7,289 nt of DNA from an uncultured Eubacteriales bacterium (GCA_900557175.1 USSL01000081.1:1-7289), one strand, 5' to 3'. Shown: positions 1-5,967, numbered from the stretch's first letter. Made by a program: numbers and translations. Notes: generated from the letters alone by a model not told the origin.

Positions 1-322
1 GGAAGATTTCTATACATATGATGCAAAATATAACAATCCTGTTTCAAGAACAGAGTTGCATCCGGTATTTCCGGACGGTGTTCTTGAAGAAATAAGAAGG
101 GACGCTGTGGAAATATTTAAGAGGGTTGACGGTTATGGCCTTGCAAGAGTTGATTTCTTTTTAGAAAAAGATACAAACGAGGTCGTTTTCAATGAAATTA
201 ATACGCTTCCGGGCTTTACATCAATTAGTATGTATCCGATGCTGTGGGCAGATAAGGGCGTAGACAATGCGGCGTTAATCGACCGTCTGATTGAACTTGC
301 ATTTAGCAGGTATGAAAGATAG
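1..322 (+). CDS. ddl: D-alanine--D-alanine ligase, C-terminal part (5' truncated by window edge)
   Basis: This is the last ~106 residues of an ATP-grasp ligase that joins two D-alanines for the peptidoglycan pentapeptide in the cytoplasm. The open frame begins at base 2 with no start in view, so the gene enters from the left. Seen near the left edge is FYTYDAKYNNP, matching the family's FYDYEAKY segment, followed by LARVDFFLEKD and NEINTLPGFTSISMYP. The latter two hold the conserved Arg-x-Asp and Glu/Asn metal- and phosphate-binding residues, and the Gly-Phe-Thr loop near the end of the fold. The TTG at base 56 falls inside this conserved region and is not a real start. The TAG stop at 320-322 overlaps the AGGAGG ribosome site of the racemase gene, so the two are translationally close and surely one operon. 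The ligand specificity loop lies outside the window, so D-Ala-D-Ala rather than another D-Ala-D-X product is presumed, not shown. Confidence 0.93.
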   Translation, partial: EDFYTYDAKYNNPVSRTELHPVFPDGVLEEIRRDAVEIFKRVDGYGLARVDFFLEKDTNEVVFNEINTLPGFTSISMYPMLWADKGVDNAALIDRLIELAFSRYER

Positions 323-333
323 GAGGGATTCCC

Positions 334-1140
334 GTGGATAAAGAAGCGCCGATAGGTGTATTCGATTCGGGTGTGGGCGGTCTGACCGTTGTCCGCGAGA
401 TTATCCGCCAGCTTCCAAACGAAAATGTTGTTTATTTCGGAGATACGGCGAGAGTGCCTTACGGCAATAAATCTAAAAATATTGTCATTGATTATTCAAG
501 ACAGATTATTCACTTTTTAAAAACAAAAAAAGTGAAAGCTATCGTTATCGCCTGCAACACGGCAAGTGCCTATGCGCTTGATACAGTTGCGCCAGAGACA
601 GATATTCCCGTGATGGGTGTCGTGCTGCCGGGAGCAAAGGCGGCGGCGCAGGCGACAGTCAATGGCCATATCGGTATACTTGGCACCATCGGTACAGTCA
701 ACAGTGGGATTTACACGGAGGTACTTCACAAGTATAATCAGGATTTTAAGGTTGTCGGAAAAGCATGTCCACTGTTTGTGCCGCTTGTGGAGGAGGGAAT
801 GCTTGAAGATCCGGTGACAGATGAGATGGCTTCAAGATATATCCGCCCGCTTATTGCATCCGGTGTGGATACCCTTGTGCTTGGCTGTACCCATTATCCG
901 CTGATTCGAAGCACAATCCGCAAAATTGCCGGAGAACATGTGCAGCTTGTGAATCCGGCTTATGAGACGGCAGTGAGTCTTCGCGAGCTGCTTAAGGAAC
1001 GGGGCATTTACAAAGACAGCGGCCCTGCAAAATATCAGTTTTATGTCAGTGACGGCGCTGAAAAGTTCAGCTCATTTGCAAATTCGATTTTGCCTGTCGA
1101 ACTTGTGGAAACGAAACTTGTACCTATCGAGGATTATTAG
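334..1140 (+). CDS. murI: Glutamate racemase
   Basis: Cofactor-independent racemase converting L-glutamate to the D-glutamate used in the peptidoglycan stem peptide. The 268-residue length is normal for the family. Signature motifs are complete: PIGVFDSGVGGLTV at residues 6-19 (Asp11, Ser12), YFGDTARVPYG at 34-44, the first catalytic cysteine in IACNTASA (Cys74) and the second in LVLGCTHYPLI (Cys185), with His187 next to it. The start is GTG at 334, chosen because AGGAGG at 321-326 sits at correct distance and the N-terminal motif follows directly. It lies 11 bases after the ligase stop and 15 before the DUF1934 gene, so it is the middle gene of a cell-wall cluster. No promoter is visible in the short gaps, hence co-transcription is expected. 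No missing residues or signs of damage. Confidence 0.97.
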   Translation: MDKEAPIGVFDSGVGGLTVVREIIRQLPNENVVYFGDTARVPYGNKSKNIVIDYSRQIIHFLKTKKVKAIVIACNTASAYALDTVAPETDIPVMGVVLPGAKAAAQATVNGHIGILGTIGTVNSGIYTEVLHKYNQDFKVVGKACPLFVPLVEEGMLEDPVTDEMASRYIRPLIASGVDTLVLGCTHYPLIRSTIRKIAGEHVQLVNPAYETAVSLRELLKERGIYKDSGPAKYQFYVSDGAEKFSSFANSILPVELVETKLVPIEDY

Positions 1141-1155
1141 AAAAGAGAGGATTTT

Positions 1156-1608
1156 ATGACAAAGGACGTCATTTTATCAATATGTGGTTTTCAATTTGAG
1201 ACAAACGGCGATGAACCGGTGGAAGTCATCACAGGTGCAGATTATTTTTTTAAAAACGGCAAACATTATGTGCTCTATGATGAGATGATGCCGGAGAGCG
1301 GCGAAGAAGTTAAAAACATCATTAAAATAGAAGAAAGCCGTGTTGAGGTGATCCGAAAGGGCGTCAACAATACCCATATGGTTTTTGAGACAGATAAAAA
1401 GAATATGACTTATTATACGACGCCGTTTGGACAGCTGCTTATCGGAATTAATACGACAGCGATCTGCTGTCATGAGGATGACATGAATATTGAGACAAAG
1501 ATTAATTATGCACTTGATGTCAATGAAAGTCATGTTTCGGATTGTGAAATTACAGTCAGTATTAAATCAAAGGACGATAAGTCATTTCATTTACTTGGAA
1601 AAAATTAA
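1156..1608 (+). CDS. DUF1934 (YwiB-like) beta-barrel protein
   Basis: A 150-residue soluble protein with no signal peptide or membrane segment. I assign it to DUF1934, the family of Bacillus YwiB, from the order of recognisable segments: an N-terminal ILSICGFQFETNGDEPVEVITG strand pair (residues 6-27), the KNGKHYVLYDE stretch (about 33-43), IKIEESRVEVIRKGVNNTHMVFE (about 56-78) and YYTTPFGQLLIGINT (about 86-100). The family is thought to form a small calycin-like barrel; its biochemical function is unknown to me. The ATG at 1156 follows AGAGAGG at 1144-1150. It sits 15 bases after murI and is probably the last gene of that transcript, since promoter-like sequence begins at its 3' end. The link with cell-wall precursor genes is positional only. 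The CC pair at about residues 104-105 is not something I recognise as a family motif. Confidence 0.85.
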   Translation: MTKDVILSICGFQFETNGDEPVEVITGADYFFKNGKHYVLYDEMMPESGEEVKNIIKIEESRVEVIRKGVNNTHMVFETDKKNMTYYTTPFGQLLIGINTTAICCHEDDMNIETKINYALDVNESHVSDCEITVSIKSKDDKSFHLLGKN

Positions 1609-1623
1609 AAAATGTGATATACT
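1595..1623 (+). promoter_or_regulatory. Candidate sigma-70 promoter overlapping the DUF1934 stop
   Basis: TTGGAA (1595-1600), a 17-base spacer and TATACT (1618-1623) preceded by TG at 1615-1616, giving an extended -10. The -35 matches consensus in 4 of 6 positions and the -10 in 5 of 6. It would start transcription near 1630, with a ~120-base leader before the kinase-like gene at 1752. Seen by eye only. Confidence 0.4.
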
Positions 1624-1674
1624 TATGAAAGATGTCAGGAAGAAAATACATGCAAGCAAGCTTGTGCTGGATTT

Positions 1675-1704
1675 TTGACCGTCTGACTCTTTGTATCATA
1701 TAAA
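1675..1704 (+). promoter_or_regulatory. Candidate sigma-70 promoter for the kinase-like gene
   Basis: TTGACC (1675-1680), an 18-base spacer and TATAAA (1699-1704), each box 5 of 6 to consensus. Start of transcription would be near 1711, leaving a ~40-base leader that includes the GGGAGGA ribosome site at 1739-1745. An 8-base perfect palindrome, GTGTACAC (1714-1721), lies just at or after the predicted start and could be an operator half-site, but it is too short to claim. Confidence 0.5.
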
Positions 1705-1751
1705 ATGAAATGCGTGTACACAATGACAGCGCAGCGTTGGGAGGAATTAGT

Positions 1752-2367
1752 ATGGCAGGTAATCTGATTATCACATTAAACCGTCAGTATGGCAGTGGTG
1801 GCAAGGAGATGGGAACAAAGCTGGCAAATCTTTTAGGCATAAAGCTTTATGACAGCGAGATTCCGAAGATGGCAGCAGATAAAAGCGGTATCAGAAAGGA
1901 TTACTTTGAAAAAGTGGACGAAAAACCGACCGACAGCTTTTTATATGCTTTGGCAATGAATACATTTTCAATGGCAAATTCTATGAATCCGCTGGACAAC
2001 ACATTATCAAGCGACCGCCTTTTTAATATTCAGGCGGAAGTTATAAGAGAACTTGCAAAGAAAGAGTCCTTTGTTTTAATCGGCAGATGCGGCGAGTATA
2101 TTTTGAGAGAAGAACCGAATTTATGTGTGTGCGCCATTGGAAAAGCGTATTGAGCGTATATGCCGGCTTTATCATCTGAGTGAAAAGGAAGCTGCAAAGA
2201 AGATTCATTCTACAGATAAAAAGCGTGAAAGCTATTACGGCTACTATGCCGGAAAGGACTGGGGCGCCTGCAGCAGCTATGATTTGTCGGTAGATACAAG
2301 TGTTCTTGGAATTGATAAGACAGCAGAATTCATCAAAAATTATATAGATTTAAAATTAAGACACTAA
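1752..2367 (+). pseudogene. Cytidylate-kinase-like P-loop protein, split by a frameshift
   Basis: The gene resembles the cytidylate-kinase-like family common in Clostridia, P-loop proteins whose true substrate is uncertain. It begins at ATG 1752 with GGGAGGA at 1739-1745. The N-terminal frame gives MAGNLIITLNRQYGSGGKEMG, a phosphate-binding loop of the RQYGSGG type, then an AEVIRELAKKESFVLIGRCGEYIL segment (residues about 95-118), and ends prematurely at TGA 2151-2153 after 133 residues. The rest of the protein continues in the +1 frame from about 2131 (APLEKRIERI, then KKIHSTDKKRESYYGYYAGKDWG and YDLSVDTS) to TAA 2365-2367. The shift falls at a TG dinucleotide run (2124-2131). From memory, relatives have about six residues between the PNL and APLEKR motifs, where this copy has about seven bases, so a small deletion is more likely than a single-base error. 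Neither half alone should be a working kinase. A sequencing error or a programmed shift cannot be excluded. Confidence 0.75.
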
Positions 2368-2422
2368 AATTCGGTGAAATCGACAAAAATTTCACAAATT
2401 CCGAGAAATAGCCGAAGGTGTG

Positions 2423-2451
2423 TTTATTTTTCAGACGGAATAAGCTATAAT
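2423..2451 (+). promoter_or_regulatory. Candidate promoter of the aldolase gene
   Basis: A perfect TATAAT (2446-2451) lies 67 bases before the aldolase start. At 17 bases upstream is TTTATT (2423-2428), only a weak -35. The predicted leader begins near 2458 and contains a small GGGC/GCCC hairpin (2464-2467 with 2475-2478, 7-base loop) before the GGAGGA ribosome site at 2506-2511. The separate promoter fits an aldolase gene expressed on its own. Confidence 0.5.
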
Positions 2452-2518
2452 AAAGTCGATACAGGGCTTTATATGCCCGCGATTTATACAAAAATTTAAT
2501 TATATGGAGGAATAAATC

Positions 2519-3382
2519 ATGTTAGTATCAGCAAAAGATATGTTAAACAAAGCAAAAGCAGGCCACTATGCAGTTGGACAGTTTAATATCAACAACCTTG
2601 AGTGGACAAAAGCAATCCTTTTAACAGCTCAGGAATTAAACTCCCCTGTAATCTTAGGTGTTTCTGAGGGCGCAGGAAAATATATGACAGGTTACAAGAC
2701 TGTTGTAGGTATGGTTAATGGTATGTTAGAAGAATTAAACATCACTGTACCTGTAGCACTTCATCTTGACCACGGTTCATTTGAAGGCTGTTTAAAGTGT
2801 GTTGAGGCAGGCTTCTCCTCAATCATGTTTGATGGTTCTCATTACCCAATCGAGGAAAATGTTGCAAAGACAAAAGAATTAGTTGCAATTTGTGCTGAAA
2901 AAGGTATGTCTCTTGAAGCTGAGGTTGGTTCAATCGGCGGCGAGGAAGACGGCGTTATCGGTGCAGGCGAGTGTGCAGATCCGAACGAGTGTAAAGCTGT
3001 TGCAGATTTAGGCGTAACAATGTTAGCAGCAGGTATCGGCAACATCCACGGAAAATATCCGGCAAACTGGCAGGGATTAAGCTTTGAGACATTAGATGCC
3101 ATTCAGGCTTTAACAGGCGATATGCCGTTAGTGCTTCATGGCGGTACAGGTATTCCTGAAGACATGATTAAGAAGGCAATCTCTCTTGGCGTTGCAAAAA
3201 TCAATGTAAATACAGAGTGCCAGCTTGCATTTGCTGATGCAACACGTAAGTACATCGAAGCAGGCAAAGACCTTGAAGGCAAGGGCTTTGATCCACGTAA
3301 ACTTTTAGCTCCGGGCTTTGAAGCAATCAAGGCTACAGTTAAAGAGAAAATGGAATTATTCGGCTCAGTAAACAAAGCGTGA
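2519..3382 (+). CDS. fba: Class II fructose-1,6-bisphosphate aldolase
   Basis: Zinc-dependent cytoplasmic aldolase that reversibly cleaves fructose-1,6-bisphosphate to dihydroxyacetone phosphate and glyceraldehyde-3-phosphate in glycolysis and gluconeogenesis. The 287 residues match the shorter class IIB form (as in Bacillus FbaA). Visible motifs: VGQFNINNLEW near residues 19-29; HLDHGS at 82-87, with catalytic Asp84 and zinc ligand His85; SIMFDGSHYP at 101-110; LEAEVGSIGGEEDGV at 132-146; NIHGKY with zinc ligand His177; LHGGTGIP with zinc ligand His207; and INVNTECQLA at 228-237 for phosphate binding. Related tagatose-bisphosphate aldolases share much of this, so substrate is the main uncertainty, but no sugar-catabolic neighbours are present. 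Codon use differs from its neighbours: leucine is only TTA or CTT, with no in-frame CTG, and the two arginines are CGT, as expected of a highly expressed gene. It is monocistronic by appearance, with its own TATAAT box and a strong terminator. Confidence 0.95.
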   Translation: MLVSAKDMLNKAKAGHYAVGQFNINNLEWTKAILLTAQELNSPVILGVSEGAGKYMTGYKTVVGMVNGMLEELNITVPVALHLDHGSFEGCLKCVEAGFSSIMFDGSHYPIEENVAKTKELVAICAEKGMSLEAEVGSIGGEEDGVIGAGECADPNECKAVADLGVTMLAAGIGNIHGKYPANWQGLSFETLDAIQALTGDMPLVLHGGTGIPEDMIKKAISLGVAKINVNTECQLAFADATRKYIEAGKDLEGKGFDPRKLLAPGFEAIKATVKEKMELFGSVNKA

Positions 3383-3412
3383 AATTAAAAAACAGGGCGG
3401 TTAATGCCATAC

Positions 3413-3445
3413 TCCCGAAATCCCGTCAGGGATTTCGGGATTTTT
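3413..3445 (+). terminator. Rho-independent terminator of the aldolase gene
   Basis: A perfect inverted repeat, TCCCGAAATCCC (3413-3424) and GGGATTTCGGGA (3429-3440), 12 base pairs around a GTCA loop, followed by five T residues (3441-3445). It starts 30 bases after the aldolase stop and separates that transcript from the membrane-protein gene. It reads less well on the minus strand, where no long T run follows. Confidence 0.95.
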
Positions 3446-3486
3446 AAATTTGCACGCAAGGTGAGATTTATAATAAGGAGGATTTT

Positions 3487-4449
3487 ATGTCATACAGTGT
3501 ACTGCAGTGGCTGCTGTTTTTTTATATTTACTGTTTCATTGGCTGGTGTTTTGAATCAGCCTATGTTTCATTAAAAAAACGCCGCTTTGTCAACAGAGGC
3601 TTTTTAAAACTGCCGATGCTGCCGATTTACGGTTCGGGTGCGATTGCAATTCTTATTGTGACAATACCGGTCCGTGATAATTTATGGCTTGTATGGCTTT
3701 TTGGAATGATTTCCGCAACACTTCTCGAACTTGTGACAGGTGCTGTGATGGAGCTTTTATTTAAAGTAAAATATTGGGATTACAGTAATCAGAAGTTTAA
3801 TTACAAAGGCTACATCTGTCTTTCATCATCAATTGCGTGGGGATTTTTGTCTTTGCTTTTGACAGAGGTGATCCATGAGCCGATCGAATCGGTTGTGCTT
3901 TCCGTGCCGTTATGGCTTTTGATAACACTTATATCGGTGATTTCAGTGCTGTTTGTATCTGACTTTGCTGTGTCATTCAAGGCTGCATGGGATCTGCGTC
4001 GTTTGCTTGAGAAGCTGACAGCAATACGGGCGCAGGCACAGGGACTTATGAATCAGCTTGAACAGCGCAGTGATGAAATTTCTGAAAAAATCAGCGAGGC
4101 AAGGGCGCAGGCCAGTGAACGCTGGGATGCCGCCAAAGAAGAAGCGAGTGCGCGCTGGGATAATGCCAAAGAAGAAGCGAGTGCGCGCTGGGATAATGCC
4201 AAAGAGGAAGCGAGTGTGCGCTGGGATGCTGCCAAAGAGGAAGCGGCGGAACGTCTCGCGGCCATCCGTGAGGAGTATGCACTTAAACGTAAGGATGAAT
4301 ATTCCCGGCTGTCGAAATTCAGAGCATTTTTTATCCGGCGTCTGCTCAGAGATAATCCATATGCTGCTTCTGGAAAGTTTGCTGAGGCACTTGATGAGCT
4401 GCGGGAGGATATACGCCGCCGTCATGAGGAAAGAAAGAAAAAAAGATAA
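3487..4449 (+). CDS. CmpB-family (PF06541-like) membrane protein with 11-residue repeat tail
   Basis: A 320-residue integral membrane protein. The N-terminal half fits the family annotated as putative ABC transporter permease (ABC_trans_CmpB): GWCFESAYVSLKKRRFVNRG at residues 19-38, then LPMLPIYGSGA at 42-52. Hydrophobic segments are visible at about 5-20, 47-62, 66-90, 110-127 and 136-160. True transport activity is not established for the family and no ATPase gene is adjacent. After the last membrane segment comes a long charged helix: about 165-208 coiled-coil-like, then five 11-residue repeats at 209-263 (consensus ASARWDNAKEE), then a basic tail ending HEERKKKR. The tail is presumably cytoplasmic by the positive-inside rule. 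ATG 3487 follows AAGGAGG at 3475-3481. The gene lies behind the aldolase terminator and 12 bases ahead of the deacylase gene, so those two are probably co-transcribed. I see no convincing promoter between the terminator and the start. Confidence 0.8.
   Translation: MSYSVLQWLLFFYIYCFIGWCFESAYVSLKKRRFVNRGFLKLPMLPIYGSGAIAILIVTIPVRDNLWLVWLFGMISATLLELVTGAVMELLFKVKYWDYSNQKFNYKGYICLSSSIAWGFLSLLLTEVIHEPIESVVLSVPLWLLITLISVISVLFVSDFAVSFKAAWDLRRLLEKLTAIRAQAQGLMNQLEQRSDEISEKISEARAQASERWDAAKEEASARWDNAKEEASARWDNAKEEASVRWDAAKEEAAERLAAIREEYALKRKDEYSRLSKFRAFFIRRLLRDNPYAASGKFAEALDELREDIRRRHEERKKKR
4111..4275 (+). repeat. Five tandem 33-bp repeats encoding 11-residue units
   Basis: Units at 4111-4143, 4144-4176, 4177-4209, 4210-4242 and 4243-4275 encode ASERWDAAKEE, ASARWDNAKEE (twice), ASVRWDAAKEE and the divergent AAERLAAIREE. 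Units two and three differ at a single base (GAA versus GAG), indicating a recent duplication. The unit length is a multiple of three, so copy-number change would keep the frame. The repeat also keeps antisense and shifted frames free of stops, producing spurious long open frames there. Confidence 0.95.
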
Positions 4450-4461
4450 GAAGGTGTTTGT

Positions 4462-4941
4462 TTGAAAGAGATAAAAACGAATGCAATGCGTTTTCTTGAT
4501 AAGCATAAAATTGAATATGAGCTCATACAGTATGAGTGCGATGAATTTGTGGATGGCTTAAAGACTGCGGATATATGCGGTATTCCGTATGAGCAGTCCT
4601 TTAAAACGCTTGTGACTGTCGGAAAAAGCGGCAATTATTATGTTTTTGTGATTCCGATTCATAAGGAAGTTGATTTGAAGAAGGCGGCAAAGGTTGTCGG
4701 CGAAAAATCCGTGGAAATGATTCATGTGAAAGACATTTTAAAAATTACGGGCTACGTCCGCGGCGGATGCAGCCCGATTGGAATGAAAAAGCAGTTTAAG
4801 ACAGTGTTTGATGACAGCGCTGTAAATTTTGAAAAGATTGTTGTCAGCGGCGGACGCATTGGTTCATCGCTAAAAGTCAGCCCGCAGGCGCTGTCAGCCG
4901 TTATTGGCGGTGAATTTGCTTCTATATGCCACGAAAATTAA
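4462..4941 (+). CDS. ybaK: YbaK-type aminoacyl-tRNA deacylase (probable Cys-tRNA(Pro)/Cys-tRNA(Cys) deacylase)
   Basis: A 159-residue cytoplasmic editing enzyme that hydrolyses mischarged tRNA in trans, in the family of the prolyl-tRNA synthetase editing domain. Features seen: TNAMRFLDKHKIEYELIQYE at residues 6-25, typical of the YbaK N-terminus; SFKTLV with the conserved lysine (Lys48), equivalent to the functionally important lysine of E. coli YbaK; YVFVIPIHKEVDLKKAAKVVG at 60-80; GYVRGGCSPIGMKK at 97-110; and VVSGGRIGSSLKVSP at 127-141. The start is TTG at 4462, chosen because AAGAAGG at 4448-4454 sits seven bases upstream and the family's N-terminal motif follows at once. The gene starts 12 bases after the CmpB-family gene, implying one transcript. 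The exact substrate (Cys-tRNA(Pro) or another mischarged species) is by family inference. Confidence 0.9.
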   Translation: MKEIKTNAMRFLDKHKIEYELIQYECDEFVDGLKTADICGIPYEQSFKTLVTVGKSGNYYVFVIPIHKEVDLKKAAKVVGEKSVEMIHVKDILKITGYVRGGCSPIGMKKQFKTVFDDSAVNFEKIVVSGGRIGSSLKVSPQALSAVIGGEFASICHEN

Positions 4942-4947
4942 TGCCGG

Positions 4948-4971
4948 TGCTGTCTGTCACAGCAGCATTTT
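4948..4971 (+). terminator. Weak candidate terminator between convergent genes
   Basis: Inverted repeat TGCTGT (4948-4953) and ACAGCA (4959-4964) around a 5-base loop, followed after GCA by TTTT (4968-4971). It starts six bases after the deacylase stop and overlaps the 3' end of the minus-strand lipid kinase gene, whose stop codon (4957-4959) sits at the loop and the first stem base. The stem is short and the T run is short, so this is tentative. On the minus strand an ATTAATTTT stretch also follows the hairpin, so it could serve both genes. Confidence 0.35.
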
Positions 4972-5889
4972 AAGGCTGTGCGGGCAGCATGATACTTCAA
5001 GGGAAGTGTGCATGCCGCATGCCTCACCGTCGGCATGTACCGGTTGTGGTGATTTAGACTTAATATCTATATGGCGGCAGCGCATTGTCTGAACACCTTT
5101 AAAATGTGTGTGCCGGCCTTTGATGGAGGCAAGCAGCACAGGAATGAGCTGCAGCTTGTTTAAACCGTATATTATACAGACGTCAAGCAGTCCGTCATTG
5201 GGTACGGCATCGGGGGCAAAAGTAAAGCCGCCGCCTTCACAGCGGTGGTTATGTACGGAAATAAAAAATACATTTTTAAAGGTTACGGCTTTGTTTGTAT
5301 CTGTCGTAACCGTCATATCTTCAGTTTTTCTTGTAAAAATATGTTTAATCCCAATCAAAAGATAAGCAAGTTTTCCCAGATATAATTTATTTAAAAATTT
5401 TTTTAAGGATGAGGTGTTGCACTCGCTTGTCACAGCAGCATCATAGCCGATACCGGTGCTTACAATAAAAGCACGGGGCGTATTTTTTCCGGCGGTCATA
5501 AGGCCTGTATCCATAGCTGATGCCTCCCGATGAAGATGGGGAAATGAAATTTTGCCGTCACCGTAAGTAGTTTTATGGGCGCGGGCAAAGTCGTTGCTCG
5601 AACCGGTCGGAATATAGCCCAAAAGCATATTGTCAAGATGGTGGATGCCGCCGGCAACTTCATTTAAAGTGCCGTCGCCGCCCATGACGATGATGCGTAT
5701 TGTTTCTCTGGAAGATAAGGCCAAATGGCGGGCGTATTTTCCGGCAGTATCAGGGCCTGTCGTAAAAAATACACGATAACGGATATGATGTGCTTTTAAA
5801 CGGGGCTTTAATGCGTGCCATAATTTTCTGCCGCGTCCGGAACGGGAGGCGGGATTGACAATAAAATAGTATATTTCTGATTTCTTCAT
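4957..5889 (-). CDS. Diacylglycerol/lipid kinase family protein (YegS/BmrU/DgkB type)
   Basis: A 310-residue soluble kinase with a DAGK catalytic domain, which phosphorylates diacylglycerol or a related lipid at the membrane using ATP. Seen in order: YYFIVNPASRSGRGRK at residues 7-22 (the NPxSGxG motif), IIVMGGDGTLNEVAGG at 66-81 with the GGDGT nucleotide motif at 70-74, GYIPTGSSNDFARA at 91-104, STGIGYDAAV at 144-153, and C-terminal PNDGLLDV at 230-237 and HADGE at 285-289, the last carrying the conserved acidic pair. I place the start at 5889 because AGAAAGG lies eight bases upstream (5905-5899) and the NP motif follows. An in-frame ATG at 5940 would add 17 residues but has no ribosome site and overlaps the candidate -10 box. 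The gene converges on the deacylase gene with a 15-base gap. Substrate within the family (diacylglycerol, undecaprenol-like or sphingoid lipids) cannot be told from sequence alone. Confidence 0.92.
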   Translation of the reverse strand: MKKSEIYYFIVNPASRSGRGRKLWHALKPRLKAHHIRYRVFFTTGPDTAGKYARHLALSSRETIRIIVMGGDGTLNEVAGGIHHLDNMLLGYIPTGSSNDFARAHKTTYGDGKISFPHLHREASAMDTGLMTAGKNTPRAFIVSTGIGYDAAVTSECNTSSLKKFLNKLYLGKLAYLLIGIKHIFTRKTEDMTVTTDTNKAVTFKNVFFISVHNHRCEGGGFTFAPDAVPNDGLLDVCIIYGLNKLQLIPVLLASIKGRHTHFKGVQTMRCRHIDIKSKSPQPVHADGEACGMHTSLEVSCCPHSLKMLL

Positions 5890-5898
5890 TCGCTTGAA

Positions 5899-5905
5899 CC
5901 TTTCT
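5899..5905 (-). promoter_or_regulatory. Ribosome binding site that sets the lipid kinase start
   Basis: Reading on the minus strand, AGAAAGG ends eight bases before the ATG at 5889-5887. No comparable purine-rich site precedes the upstream in-frame ATG at 5940-5938, so the shorter 310-residue protein is preferred. Confidence 0.7.
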
Positions 5906-5938
5906 ATATAGTTTGGATTTACCCGTAGTCTTGATATC

Positions 5939-5967
5939 ATTATATAAAATTTGACGGAAAATTGCCA
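5939..5967 (-). promoter_or_regulatory. Candidate promoter of the lipid kinase gene
   Basis: On the minus strand, a perfect TATAAT (5944-5939) is preceded at 17 bases by TGGCAA (5967-5962), a weak -35 matching consensus in three positions. Transcription would begin near 5932, giving a leader of about 40 bases. If right, the ATG at 5940 lies upstream of the transcript start and cannot be used. Confidence 0.4.

Noticed and set aside
1655..1675. AGCA/TGCT hairpin followed by TTTTT as a terminator after DUF1934
   Set aside because: The stem is only four base pairs with a six-base loop, too weak to call.
1625..1678. A 17-codon open frame starting just after the first promoter candidate upstream of the kinase-like gene
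   Set aside because: No ribosome binding site, no regulatory codon runs and no attenuator structure after it, so a leader peptide is not supported.
1710..1751. Upstream in-frame ATG at 1710 as the kinase-like start
   Set aside because: The good GGGAGGA site at 1739-1745 serves the ATG at 1752, which also begins the family's normal N-terminus.
2125..2367. The second half of the kinase-like gene as an independent small protein starting at ATG 2125
   Set aside because: No ribosome site precedes it and the sequence is the C-terminal half of the same family as the upstream frame, so it is a fragment of one broken gene.
2370..2430. Nested inverted repeats after the kinase-like gene (GTGAAAT 2374-2380 with ATTTCAC 2389-2395, enclosed by TTCGG/CCGAA) as a terminator
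   Set aside because: The stems are AT-rich and interrupted and the T-rich stretch after them is broken up, so a terminator is possible but not supported by eye.
3469..3474. TATAAT just before the CmpB-family gene as a promoter
   Set aside because: It abuts the ribosome site at 3475-3481, so transcription would start within or after that site, and there is no -35 at the right distance.
3973..4506. Long minus-strand and shifted plus-strand open frames over the repeat region (including SLALSQRALAS-type repeats)
   Set aside because: They are by-products of the 33-bp repeats, which keep all frames open. They have no ribosome sites and encode low-complexity sequence; the plus-frame membrane protein explains the region.
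5887..5940. Longer lipid kinase starting at ATG 5940
   Set aside because: No ribosome site, and the extra 17 residues precede the normal family start; AGAAAGG fits the ATG at 5889.
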